IMG/VR virus record: IMGVR_UViG_3300050014_000792
Location: 1-64,000 of that record
DNA: 64,000 nucleotides
Source of the DNA: a virus
Strand: one strand, 5' to 3'
Shown: piece by piece, positions 8,182-16,518 of the stretch
Numbering within the stretch: position 1 is the first letter of the stretch
How the letters are laid out: every line of letters begins with the position of its first letter
Translations under genes and position numbers: made by a program
The notes under the pieces: model-generated
The model's input: only the letters and a program-made list of their open reading frames with translations
What the model was told of the DNA's origin: nothing
Database searches by the model: none

Positions 8182-8748
8182 ATGAAATTAGTTTATGAAT
8201 CTTTAGATGAATTTAATTTTAATCTTAATGAAGATTGGAGAAGCAAGTTGGCTAAAGGAATTGTAGGTGCAGCTTTTGTTGGAGGAATGATGGGAACCCC
8301 AGCATATTCTCAATCCCAAAATTCGGATTCACAAAATACTGAGATAGGGATAACTAGAACTAAAAGAGAGACCATATCCCCGGGTTTAACTTCTTCTAGA
8401 GAAGGAGATAAGGAACCCATGCTTCACATGGCATGTACGGATGGCAGATGGTCTAGTTTGGAACAAATGATTACTTTATTTTATGGAAATCCCAAAGAAT
8501 GCTATAAATTTTTAACTCAAACCTTGAATTTTCTGGAAAAATATAAATCAGAATCAGATGATATTTCTGGAAAACTTAGTAATGGAAGTCAAATAGAAAA
8601 AAGAGGAAAATCCTTTATTATTTACGCTCAGGATGGCAAAGGAGGATACGAATCCCCCGCTCCAATAAAATATGGAATAATGGGTTTAAATAAGCATTTG
8701 GCAGCATTTAAAAAATGGGCTCAAATAAACAATATATCTTTAGAATAA
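8182..8748 (+). CDS. Hypothetical protein with MKxhxESL-type N-terminus and hydrophobic segment
   Basis: This is a 188-residue protein. The first residues MKLVYESLDEF resemble the short amphipathic N-termini seen on several other proteins here, for example MKLVKESL at 30703. A hydrophobic stretch KGIVGAAFVGGMMGTPAYSQ (about residues 26-45) follows and ends in a signal-peptidase-like AYS-Q. The C-terminal half has no recognised fold. If the N-terminus is a head-targeting sequence, the protein may be packaged in the capsid; if the hydrophobic part acts as a signal, it may be exported. The sequence does not decide. Its 3' end overlaps a convergent HNH gene by 28 bases. Confidence 0.6.
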   Translation: MKLVYESLDEFNFNLNEDWRSKLAKGIVGAAFVGGMMGTPAYSQSQNSDSQNTEIGITRTKRETISPGLTSSREGDKEPMLHMACTDGRWSSLEQMITLFYGNPKECYKFLTQTLNFLEKYKSESDDISGKLSNGSQIEKRGKSFIIYAQDGKGGYESPAPIKYGIMGLNKHLAAFKKWAQINNISLE

Positions 8749-9320
8749 CACTTTTCTTTTCTTAGCCCCTTATTCCAAGGAATTCTTCCCCTGAATTTTT
8801 CTTTTGTTTTTTCTGTATGCTGATACCCTAAACAAGATGCAGATATTAAATTTTTTGTTTCTTGCGATAAGGATTTTCCTTTTTTCCCTGAAGGCTTTCC
8901 TATTTTTGCATCACTCTGTTTTTTCCTTGTAACATCAGTAGGATGTTTTCCCATTTTTGCTTTAGATAGTTTTTCACAAGTTTCCTTACTAACAGGTATT
9001 AATGAAATAGCATTTTTTACAAATGCATAATCTTTAGAAGAAAATGTCATGCCGTTTTTTCTTGAATATAAGAATCTTCGCAAAGCTAGTGCTAAACCTC
9101 GGCTTTTAGGATAAATATAAATTAATAATTTATGACAAACAAAGTGTTCTTTTGCAGTTAATAATACTTTATTTTCTTTTTCTTCCCCTCCGCCCACACA
9201 CCTTGGAATTATATGGTGATTTTCATAATAAACATAATTTTCACTAGTTTTTGCTAATTTTTCACGATTTTCTAATTTAGCATTAGCAATAATGCTTTCA
9301 TAAATTCTCAGATGATTCAT
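8721..9320 (-). CDS. HNH homing endonuclease with NUMOD3-like repeats
   Basis: The N-terminal half carries an HNH core: ENHHIIPRCVGG (about residue 35), then N-K-V-L-L and KEHFVCHKLL, giving the H-N-H metal and catalytic ligands. The C-terminal half has short DNA-contacting repeats of the NUMOD3 type (KLSKAKMGKHP, TKNLISASCLG, IPWNKGL). It is a free-standing 199-residue gene on the strand opposite to its neighbours. It has a GGGGGAAATAATG start region and its own late-type promoter motif at 9409-9424, separated by a structured leader. Confidence 0.85.
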   Translation of the reverse strand: MNHLRIYESIIANAKLENREKLAKTSENYVYYENHHIIPRCVGGGEEKENKVLLTAKEHFVCHKLLIYIYPKSRGLALALRRFLYSRKNGMTFSSKDYAFVKNAISLIPVSKETCEKLSKAKMGKHPTDVTRKKQSDAKIGKPSGKKGKSLSQETKNLISASCLGYQHTEKTKEKFRGRIPWNKGLRKEKCYSKDILFI

Positions 9321-9352
9321 TATTTCCCCCTATTATTTTAGAATAAATATTA

Positions 9353-9412
9353 AAAGCAGGACAGCCGTTGATCCCTCTTCGGTGGCTTATTTCGCGATAA
9401 GCTTACTGCTTT
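9353..9412 (-). other. Structured RNA leader upstream of the HNH gene
   Basis: An outer stem AAAGCAG (9353-9359) pairs with CTGCTTT (9406-9412) and encloses a hairpin GCTTAT/ATAAGC (9385-9390 with 9397-9402). A possible further AGCC/GGCT pairing (9362-9365 with about 9384-9387) partly competes with that hairpin. The element lies between the minus-strand late-type promoter and the HNH start. I therefore read it as that gene's 5' leader. It does not match a riboswitch or tRNA that I recognise. Confidence 0.35.
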
Positions 9413-9424
9413 ATTTATATATTC
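9409..9424 (-). promoter_or_regulatory. Late-promoter-like motif for the HNH gene
   Basis: On the minus strand this reads GAATATATAAATAAAG, containing a perfect TATAAATA. It is identical over 15 bases to the motif before the GIY-YIG genes at 16519, 28058 and 43964. Confidence 0.55.
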
Positions 9425-9477
9425 TTAAAACTTTTAATCATTTTGTTATAAAATATATACATTTAAAATCATAAATA

Positions 9478-11181
9478 ATGCATATCAATTCCATTGAATT
9501 TAGAAATATAGGCCCGTTTGGAAATAAATTACAAAAGCTCGATTTTTCGACTAATGGCGGACTCTGGATGGTATTAGGTAGAAATGGTGCAGGTAAGAGT
9601 TTTCTAGTTAACTTACCAAAAATTCTCTTTTATGGAAGATTGGAAAAATTTAAAAAAGAAAATATAGCAAATAGGATGAATGCTCATGGTTGGATTCGTG
9701 GTGAGGTCGAAACTTCTCCCGGAACTCTTGTAACTATTGAGCGTAATGTTTCCCCATCCGAATTAAAAGTTTTCAAATATATGCCTGGTGAAGAACCAAA
9801 CGAGGATAATGATATTGGTAAAGCAGGCATAAAGAACTATCAGGACTACATCGATCTTGAAGTTACGGGACTCCCGTATCATATCTTTAGTAACATTATT
9901 TCCCTTTCGGTAAATGACTTCAAATCATTCATATCAATGTCTCCAAGTGATAAGCGTATCATTATTGATAAACTATTTGCGATGGAAGTTATTAACCGCA
10001 TGAATGATTTGGTTAAGAAGGATCTTCGGGATGCTAAAATTAATATTGATTTATTCAATAGAGAGATAGCTTCATTACAGGCTTCAATTCAAGGAGCTGA
10101 AAAAGAACTTGAAAAGCTTAAGAAGGAAGTTGCCGAGGATAATACAAAACGAATAGATGAAATTACAAAAATCCTTGTCGAACTCAAACCCAAGCTAGAT
10201 AATGCTTATGCCAAACAAAAACTATACTCCGATAAACAGGATGACATTCGAAGAGCTCAAAATGCTTTTAATGATCAAAAAACAGCCGTACAGACTTCAA
10301 TTAAACAGCTCAATAAGAAGATTGAGCTGTTTAATCAAGACAAATGCCCAACTTGCGAAACTCCGTTCAATGATAAAAGCTTTGAACTTCTCAAGGGAGA
10401 TTTAACTGAGAAACTTAGAGCTAAGAATGATGAACTAGCTACTTTATTAACTGGTGAAAACAAATATGGGGAATTATTGGCTAAAGTGGATGAAGCTCTT
10501 GGAAAAATAAACGACTATATTATCCAAGTAATATCTCTAGCAAACTCGCTTAAAAAAGAATACGGTAATCTTAAGAAGGATAAGCCTAAAGAATTTCAGA
10601 GTATTGAAAATATTATCTCTAAAAATACGGCATCTATCAAAACTAAGGAAGATGAAAAGGTAGAATTGGATGATAAATTCAAGTATATGGCTATTCTTTC
10701 TGATCTTTATTCGGATAGCGGAGTTAAGAAAAGAATTATGGAATCTTATCTTCCAACTTTGAACAAGGAGATTGAATTCACCTTACATGAACTTCACTTT
10801 CCTTATGACCTCAGATTTAATTCTGATTTTGAGCCAAAAATAGAGCAATTAGGCATCGATGTCAACGTGGAGACATTATCCACTGGAGAAAAGAAAAGAG
10901 TTGATCTAGCGGTCCTAATATCGATCATACGTATGCTTAAACGAAAGTATCCTTCCCTGAACATATTTATGCTTGATGAAGTTCTTTCTTCCATTGATGG
11001 CGATGGTATTTATGATATTATTGGAATGCTTCAAAAGACTGCAAAGGAGCTTTCGATGAACATCTTCATTATCAACCACTCTGCATTGCCTGTCGAATAC
11101 TTCTCTTATCGAATAGAGATACAGAAAAACGCAGGTTTCTCAGATTTGGTGCTAGAAAAGTTAGATGAAGGGGAATACTAG
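9478..11181 (+). CDS. 46: Recombination nuclease ATPase subunit, Rad50/SbcC family (T4 gp46-like)
   Basis: This SMC-type ATPase pairs with gp47 to resect DNA ends. Walker A GRNGAGKS lies at about residues 34-41 and is followed by an N-terminal nucleotide-binding lobe. A long charged coiled coil (about 175-430) is interrupted by a zinc-hook motif KCPTC near residue 290. The ABC signature LSTGEKKR is near residue 466, Walker B IFMLDEV near 495, and an H-loop INHS near 540. The length of 567 residues is close to the 560 of T4 gp46. The gene stands alone and ends inside its own terminator. The partner subunit is encoded at 2746. Confidence 0.92.
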   Translation: MHINSIEFRNIGPFGNKLQKLDFSTNGGLWMVLGRNGAGKSFLVNLPKILFYGRLEKFKKENIANRMNAHGWIRGEVETSPGTLVTIERNVSPSELKVFKYMPGEEPNEDNDIGKAGIKNYQDYIDLEVTGLPYHIFSNIISLSVNDFKSFISMSPSDKRIIIDKLFAMEVINRMNDLVKKDLRDAKINIDLFNREIASLQASIQGAEKELEKLKKEVAEDNTKRIDEITKILVELKPKLDNAYAKQKLYSDKQDDIRRAQNAFNDQKTAVQTSIKQLNKKIELFNQDKCPTCETPFNDKSFELLKGDLTEKLRAKNDELATLLTGENKYGELLAKVDEALGKINDYIIQVISLANSLKKEYGNLKKDKPKEFQSIENIISKNTASIKTKEDEKVELDDKFKYMAILSDLYSDSGVKKRIMESYLPTLNKEIEFTLHELHFPYDLRFNSDFEPKIEQLGIDVNVETLSTGEKKRVDLAVLISIIRMLKRKYPSLNIFMLDEVLSSIDGDGIYDIIGMLQKTAKELSMNIFIINHSALPVEYFSYRIEIQKNAGFSDLVLEKLDEGEY

Positions 11182-11197
11182 AATATTCCCCTTTTTT
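11170..11197 (+). terminator. Rho-independent terminator overlapping the gp46 stop codon
   Basis: The stem GGGGAATA/TATTCCCC surrounds a 6-base loop that contains most of the TAG stop, and six T follow. The last codons of gp46 form the 5' arm of the hairpin. Confidence 0.85.
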
Positions 11198-11204
11198 GTG
11201 CTTT

Positions 11205-11219
11205 AATATATAAAATAAA
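11205..11219 (+). promoter_or_regulatory. Late-promoter-like motif
   Basis: AATATATAAAATAAA directly abuts the first ATG (11220) of the acidic gene. If it acts as a -10 element, transcription would start at about 11222. That favours the second ATG at 11229. Confidence 0.5.
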
Positions 11220-12023
11220 ATGAATAATATGAATACCAAGAAACGTCTATTTGAAAAAGAGGAATCTCATCAGGCAATGATTCAACTAAAAAGTATCATC
11301 GCTAATGCTCAGTCACTTTTGGATCAGGTTGAAGTCTTTGAAGAAGGACTTGATGCATGGGTTCAAAGTTACTTAACTAAATCTGAGGATTATCTCGAGG
11401 CTATTAAGAAATATGTAACCTACGGAAGAGAGACAACTTTAACTCCTCAGGAACAAACTCCTGGTGGATCAGCTCCCCAGCTACCTGGCGGAATGGCTAA
11501 CGAACCACTTATGCCTTCGATTAATGACTTCCATCCTGAAATGATGGCAGAACCTAGTCAAGAACCTGCAACCGAATTAACTGCAGAACCTATGGGAGCT
11601 GAAGAAGGTCCCGGTCCAGAAGGTCCAGAAATGGTAGGTCCCGAAGTTGAAGAACCAGTTGAAGAGCCAGTTGAAGAACCTGAAGAAGGGGAAGAAGAAG
11701 TTGAAGAAGAACCAATGGAAGAACCCGAAGAAGGTGAAGAAGAGGTTGAAGAAGAACCAATGGAAGAACCTGAAGAAGGCCCAAGTACAAGAGCTCAATT
11801 AGTTGGTGGCGGCGATGCAGAAGTAGGTCCAGAAGACATGGGTCCAGAAGGTGATGAAGAAGAAATTCCTCCAATGGATCTTATGAATCAGAGAAAAGGT
11901 GAAGAAGATGAAATGACTGATGCTGATTTGGATCAGATGAATGCTGAAACCGAAACTCCTGACGAAGACGATGAAGATGAATTCGCTGGCATCGAAGGTG
12001 CTAACGAAGAAATGGAATACTAA
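11220..12023 (+). CDS. Acidic Pro/Glu-repeat protein, possible head core or scaffold protein
   Basis: This protein has 267 residues from 11220, or 264 from the in-frame ATG at 11229, which I consider the likelier start. The first 80 residues form a normal helical domain. The rest is extremely acidic and low-complexity, with tandem EEPEEGEEEVEEEPM-type repeats. Strongly acidic proteins of this kind are common as prohead core or internal scaffold proteins in T4-like phages (compare gp67, gp68 and gp22). That is an analogy, not homology that I can see. It heads a three-gene run of acidic proteins behind a late-type promoter. Confidence 0.65.
   Translation: MNNMNTKKRLFEKEESHQAMIQLKSIIANAQSLLDQVEVFEEGLDAWVQSYLTKSEDYLEAIKKYVTYGRETTLTPQEQTPGGSAPQLPGGMANEPLMPSINDFHPEMMAEPSQEPATELTAEPMGAEEGPGPEGPEMVGPEVEEPVEEPVEEPEEGEEEVEEEPMEEPEEGEEEVEEEPMEEPEEGPSTRAQLVGGGDAEVGPEDMGPEGDEEEIPPMDLMNQRKGEEDEMTDADLDQMNAETETPDEDDEDEFAGIEGANEEMEY
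11678..11780 (+). repeat. Tandem in-frame 45-bp repeat encoding EEPEEGEEEVEEEPM
   Basis: Two near-identical 45-base units and a partial third lie in the acidic gene. Differences are mostly synonymous (GGG/GGT, GAA/GAG). The pattern fits expansion by slippage or unequal exchange. Confidence 0.7.
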
Positions 12024-12035
12024 AAACGAAAAGCT

Positions 12036-12674
12036 ATGAAGCGACTTGTTTCTGAGGATTTTGGCGATTTTATAAAAGAAGAACTAGAACCTGAAATCGG
12101 AGATGAAGTAAATCCCGATGATGAAATCATGGACACATCTGGCATGCCCGATATGGAAGAGGATGAAGTGGATATTGAAGACAGGAAAGATAAGATTCGA
12201 ATTGTATTAAGAAACGAACTTCTAGTTCCCGAGTTTTCTCGTGAAACATTATTGTTCCTCATGAAAAATGGGGATAAATTCGAAGCCGTTCCTATGGCTG
12301 AATTTCCTTCTGGGAATACTTTTGTTGTAAAATATCAAAATAGCAATACCAAAGTTAAAATAGATGAGATTGCCGATGTTGAATTGCCGGAAGAAGAGGA
12401 AGATATAAATGAAGATGCTGATGCTAATGGGTATTCTTTCGACGATTATTTAAAAGACATTGATGCACTTATCAAATCAGAAATTCCTGATTGGGAAGTA
12501 TTACTTAGTCCGGAAGAAGGAAATGAGCCCGAACTTATAATCTGGCTTGAAAGAAATCAGGATCTTTGGGATTTAAAAGGTAAATTCCTTCAGGAAGTTC
12601 CTGCAGAAGATGTTTCTCATGATATTGTCAAGGAAATACTACTGATCGAGGAAGAAGACGAAGACGAAGAATAA
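12036..12674 (+). CDS. Acidic hypothetical protein with MKxhxxExF N-terminus
   Basis: This is a 212-residue, strongly acidic protein. It begins MKRLVSEDFGDFIKEEL, similar to the short head-targeting-like N-termini on other proteins here. A central segment (about residues 55-115) looks like a compact beta domain (RIVLRNELLVPEF...FVVKYQNSNTKVKIDEI). The C-terminus ends in an EEEDEDEE tail. It follows the acidic repeat protein after 12 bases, so the two are probably co-expressed. Structural or assembly function is inferred from composition and context only. Confidence 0.6.
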   Translation: MKRLVSEDFGDFIKEELEPEIGDEVNPDDEIMDTSGMPDMEEDEVDIEDRKDKIRIVLRNELLVPEFSRETLLFLMKNGDKFEAVPMAEFPSGNTFVVKYQNSNTKVKIDEIADVELPEEEEDINEDADANGYSFDDYLKDIDALIKSEIPDWEVLLSPEEGNEPELIIWLERNQDLWDLKGKFLQEVPAEDVSHDIVKEILLIEEEDEDEE

Positions 12675-12689
12675 AATAAGATATTTATA

Positions 12690-14573
12690 ATGTCATACGC
12701 ATCCACAACTTTAAAAAACTTCTTAAATGAGGATATGGGCACTCTTAAGCAGATTGCTGATATGCCTAAGGAATGGAAGACTAAACTTATCCAGAATTAT
12801 CGTGCTGGTGAAAATTCTGAAGTAAACACTATGGATGCTTCTGAAACTCCTGCAAAGTTAACTAAATTCTTAAAAGATGAAGGTAAGATTGCTACTATTC
12901 TAAAAGTGGATGGCAAAACCAAATACTATATAGAGAAAAAATCTCCACAAAAGTTTGAGGTAATGGATGCGGATGAAGAGCATTCTATAAGAGCTCCTCG
13001 TAGAAAAAGGGAACAAGAAGCAAGAGATGCTGAATGGAAAAGACAAGAAGATGAAAGAGCAGCTCGATATGCTGCTGCGAATCCAAAACCTACAACGGAA
13101 TCTATTTCAAATCCTCTAAAATCTAACGAAGTATTAAACGAGCGAAGAAGAGGGGAATGGCATGATCCTGCTTTAATTGGTGAATATAATACTGCGGGTC
13201 TTTTAGATTTCATTAAGAAATTAGTTGATGCCGGTAAAAAGGTTGAGCTTCTAAACATTTTTAAAGATGTTGCAAGAGAAAAGAAAGGTCAAATTAGAAG
13301 AAATGCTCCTGTTGACCCGCTTGAAAGAAAAGAAGGAAACAATTATGACAGAGGGGTTTCTCCAGCAGCTAGGAAAAGATTCGAAAAATTTGAAGAAAAG
13401 AAAAGAGCTCAAATCGATAAAAAAGTTGATATTGAAATAGAGAAATTCAAAGAACAGATTCTTGCCAACTTTGATAAGGCAATGGAAGATATTCTTCAGC
13501 AAATGAGAAAGGGATATGGCTCTATCGATGCCAAAAGTATTGGAGAAAAACTTTTAGGAGGGGTAGATTTAAATGGTCTTAAACGTTTCCAAGCCGGTTA
13601 TGAAATTATAAGCAATCAATATCGTGATATTAAGCCTAAAGAAATTCTTGATCAATTAAAGAAATTAGGCTTTGGTCCTAAAAAGACTAATGAAGCTTAT
13701 GAAAGCAATTCAGCCTGGAATCCAGAGAATGAAGATAAAGTTGCTGATTGGTTAAATGAAATAGTAGAAAAAATGGAAAACCTCTACAAAGTAGATGGTC
13801 TTCTTGCTCGTTATGCTATGATCGTTGCCGCTCCTAAACTAGATCAGTTCTGGAGAGCAGGTATGAGTCCTATTTCTATTGCCAATGAATTTGCGAATAA
13901 TAAAGCACTTCTTACAAAAGCTGCCGAAGAAATGGGCAAAGAGGAAAGTGCTAATACCGAATATGAAGAAATGGTAAATCGTAATGCGCCTCAGATGAGA
14001 CACAGAGAAGAAGAACCAGAAATTACAGTTAAGGACTATTCCAAAATGGATAAGTTCGAAATACAGAAAGAGATTGATCAAGCTCTCGATGCTGGAGATA
14101 TAGAAAAGTTGAAAAGGCTACAGAAATATCTTCCGGAATCGTTAAAAGAACCGGTAGCCGAATTACTCAGGGAGGCTAAGATGGAAACAAATGAAAGCGT
14201 ATTAATGCACCAGAATGTTGCATTATTAGATAATACAGATGAAAAAACCGACGAAGAAGATATTGATGAAGGAGTTAGCCCAGAAATAGTTCGTTTTTTC
14301 GAAGGAGTTTATTCTGAATTAGTTACGGAATTTGAAATGGATGAAGAGGAAGCTGGCGATTTTATTACTATTGTTCATGATGAATTAAAAGCTGCTTTTG
14401 AGGATGGATTAATGCCAGAAGAAGCTGCTGCATTGGTTTATACTAATGAAGAAGCTCTAGAAAAACTAGCTAAATTAGATCCTGCTTATCAATCTGACTT
14501 TGGAGATGAAAATGAACCAACAGGTACTTCAGCTCAACACATGCAAGAACCCGGTAAAGAATACGAATACTAA
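12690..14573 (+). CDS. Large helical, charged protein, probable head-interior or structural protein
   Basis: This 627-residue protein is rich in Lys, Glu and Ala, with long predicted helices: a coiled-coil-like RRKREQEARDAEWKRQEDER near residue 100 and FEKFEEKKRAQIDKKVDIEI near 235. It has an acidic C-terminal quarter. No enzymatic motif is visible. It is the last large gene of the acidic cluster, and a tiny frame overlaps its stop by TAATG. I cannot assign a family. The size, charge and cluster suggest a late structural or internal head protein. Confidence 0.6.
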   Translation: MSYASTTLKNFLNEDMGTLKQIADMPKEWKTKLIQNYRAGENSEVNTMDASETPAKLTKFLKDEGKIATILKVDGKTKYYIEKKSPQKFEVMDADEEHSIRAPRRKREQEARDAEWKRQEDERAARYAAANPKPTTESISNPLKSNEVLNERRRGEWHDPALIGEYNTAGLLDFIKKLVDAGKKVELLNIFKDVAREKKGQIRRNAPVDPLERKEGNNYDRGVSPAARKRFEKFEEKKRAQIDKKVDIEIEKFKEQILANFDKAMEDILQQMRKGYGSIDAKSIGEKLLGGVDLNGLKRFQAGYEIISNQYRDIKPKEILDQLKKLGFGPKKTNEAYESNSAWNPENEDKVADWLNEIVEKMENLYKVDGLLARYAMIVAAPKLDQFWRAGMSPISIANEFANNKALLTKAAEEMGKEESANTEYEEMVNRNAPQMRHREEEPEITVKDYSKMDKFEIQKEIDQALDAGDIEKLKRLQKYLPESLKEPVAELLREAKMETNESVLMHQNVALLDNTDEKTDEEDIDEGVSPEIVRFFEGVYSELVTEFEMDEEEAGDFITIVHDELKAAFEDGLMPEEAAALVYTNEEALEKLAKLDPAYQSDFGDENEPTGTSAQHMQEPGKEYEY

Positions 14574-14692
14574 TGATAACAACTTATTTAATAACGGTTC
14601 CTATTGGATGCCAATATAATTTTCCAGGTATGGAAGTTTGCAGCGGGGGATTTCTAGTCTATACAAAACCACCAACGTTATTATTCCAATAA
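14573..14692 (+). CDS. Tiny protein (39 aa) coupled to the preceding gene
   Basis: The start overlaps the previous stop as TAATG and the frame runs 39 residues (MITTYLITVPIGCQYNF...). The terminator begins 6 bases after the stop, so the frame fits the transcript exactly. It could still be chance. Confidence 0.4.
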   Translation: MITTYLITVPIGCQYNFPGMEVCSGGFLVYTKPPTLLFQ

Positions 14693-14697
14693 TATTC

Positions 14698-14726
14698 ATG
14701 GTGCTAAAGAACTTAGCACCATTTTT
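14698..14726 (+). terminator. Rho-independent terminator
   Basis: A perfect 10-bp stem ATGGTGCTAA/TTAGCACCAT has a 5-base loop (AGAAC) and is followed by a T run. It closes the acidic-protein operon. Confidence 0.88.
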
Positions 14727-14740
14727 GTCGTAGAAGATCC

Positions 14741-16471
14741 ATGAAACAATTCAAATTAGAACAATACTTCTCAACTTTTAAAGATACATTCCTTCCCAAA
14801 AAATTCGTTTGGAGAAAAGGACAAAAAGAAGCCATAGCTGGAATAGTTGATGCATATTTTGAAAAGAAATATGATACAGTTATTCTCGATGCTCCCGTCG
14901 GCAGTGGCAAATCCATCATAGCTATGTGTACCGCTTGGATTCTAAACCAAGAAGGAAAGAAAGGATATATTCTCGCTTCAGATATTGCATTACAAGAACA
15001 ATACGAAAAAGACTTTGCTATCTTTAATTTGAATTGGGGTAGCATTAAAGGAGTGGATAACTATATTTGCGTTGATAATATGGAAAAAAATTCCCTAGGA
15101 ACTTGTAGAATAAGGAATTTAAATGCTCGAGCAATGGATTGTTATGAGTCCTGCCCATATTATTCCGCCAGAGATTTTGCTTCGGCATCACAAACAAGCC
15201 TGCTTAATTATGCGTATTGGCTAATTCACCAGAATTATGTCAATGCAAATATGGAGAAAGAAAAACAGCTATTTCTACCAAGAGATTTCACAATATGTGA
15301 CGAAGGTCATAAGATACTTGACATAATCCAAAACAACTATTCGCCAAGGTTTGACGAAAAGACATTGGAGAAAGTGGAGAAACTTACACATTTCTTTAGC
15401 ACTTATCATGTAAATAACCATACAAAAGACTTTTATAAGCTAAAAGAACTTATTGGTAAACTTTGGCAAGAAGAGGATCAGGATAAGTTATGGACTATGC
15501 TCTGCGAAATACAAATCATCCTTAAATTCTATTTAGGAAGTGCAGGAAGATTAAAAGATCGAGTTAAAGAAGATTATCCGCATGATAAACCACCAAAAGA
15601 ATGGCGTGAAGCTTTGTATATTTCGGATTGGCTTACAGACTTAGAATATAAGATTGATGATTATATTAAGATTATCCAGCAAACTTCTACTCGTAATCTT
15701 GTAAAAAATCCGCAAGGAGAAGATACTTTGATATTCAATTGTCTAAAGGAATCCTATTTAATGCACAAATATTTCCACAGATGGACAGGATTCCGAGTAT
15801 TAATGTCTGCTACATTCGCAGATCCTTCTGACTATCTACAAAGTATTTCTTTATCAGGTGCTAAGTATATCAAAGTTGAAAGTGCTTTTGACTTTACCAA
15901 ATCACCAATCTATTATTATAGTGGACATAAAATGTCTTATAATAAGGTTGCTGAAAATATGCCCTGGCTATGTTCAACAATAAATGAAATACTTGATAAA
16001 CATCCCGGAGAAAGCGGAATTATTCATTCTGCTTCCTATGATTTAACTATGAAGATATTTCAAGGATTGAATCGCCGCAACCAAGGTAGAATATTAAAGT
16101 ATAACGGAACTGAAGAGAAACGAAATGTTCTCGAAACTTTGAAGACTTCAAAAGGAATGGTTCTTATTGGCCCATCACTGCTTGAAGGCCTTGATCTGAA
16201 AGATGAATGGAGCAGGTTCCAAATATTTGCCAAGGTTCCATATTTGTCGCTTGGCGATCGTTTCGTAAAAGCAAAATTAGGCATAAATCCCGCGTGGTAC
16301 CAATGGAAATGTATTATAGGAATTTTACAGGGGACAGGAAGAAGCGTAAGAAGTGAAACCGATTATGCTACGACTTATATTTTGGATGCTTGTCTTTCTG
16401 ATTTAATTCATCATTCCCGAAAATCCTTTCCAAAAGAATTTCTTTCCCGAATTAAAATTATTGATAAATAG
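14741..16471 (+). CDS. DinG/XPD-type superfamily 2 DNA helicase
   Basis: The enzyme class unwinds DNA 5'-3', commonly in repair or recombination. Motif I APVGSGKS lies at about residue 50 and a DEAH-type box CDEGHK at about 186. Motif III MSATFA is near residue 355, and motif VI QGTGRSVRS near 533. Between motifs I and II four cysteines (about residues 110, 121, 133 and 137; CVDN, TCRI, DCYESC) are placed like the Fe-S cluster ligands of XPD and DinG. The 576-residue length fits a compact phage version. It sits just after a terminator. A non-DinG helicase of the same superfamily is the only serious alternative. Confidence 0.85.
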   Translation: MKQFKLEQYFSTFKDTFLPKKFVWRKGQKEAIAGIVDAYFEKKYDTVILDAPVGSGKSIIAMCTAWILNQEGKKGYILASDIALQEQYEKDFAIFNLNWGSIKGVDNYICVDNMEKNSLGTCRIRNLNARAMDCYESCPYYSARDFASASQTSLLNYAYWLIHQNYVNANMEKEKQLFLPRDFTICDEGHKILDIIQNNYSPRFDEKTLEKVEKLTHFFSTYHVNNHTKDFYKLKELIGKLWQEEDQDKLWTMLCEIQIILKFYLGSAGRLKDRVKEDYPHDKPPKEWREALYISDWLTDLEYKIDDYIKIIQQTSTRNLVKNPQGEDTLIFNCLKESYLMHKYFHRWTGFRVLMSATFADPSDYLQSISLSGAKYIKVESAFDFTKSPIYYYSGHKMSYNKVAENMPWLCSTINEILDKHPGESGIIHSASYDLTMKIFQGLNRRNQGRILKYNGTEEKRNVLETLKTSKGMVLIGPSLLEGLDLKDEWSRFQIFAKVPYLSLGDRFVKAKLGINPAWYQWKCIIGILQGTGRSVRSETDYATTYILDACLSDLIHHSRKSFPKEFLSRIKIIDK

Positions 16472-16492
16472 GTATATTTGAAAAGCAATCAT

Positions 16493-16508
16493 GAATATAT
16501 AAATAAAA
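16493..16508 (+). promoter_or_regulatory. Late-promoter-like motif
   Basis: GAATATATAAATAAAA with a perfect TATAAATA (16498-16505) ends 10 bases before the GIY-YIG start. Flanking ATGAATAT and ATATTCAT form an inverted repeat around it. Confidence 0.55.
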
Positions 16509-16518
16509 AAGAATATTC

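Noticed and set aside
11577-11874. Long antisense frames rich in Leu or Phe
   Set aside because: They are mirror images of the Glu/Pro repeat gene; such biased repeats leave several frames open.
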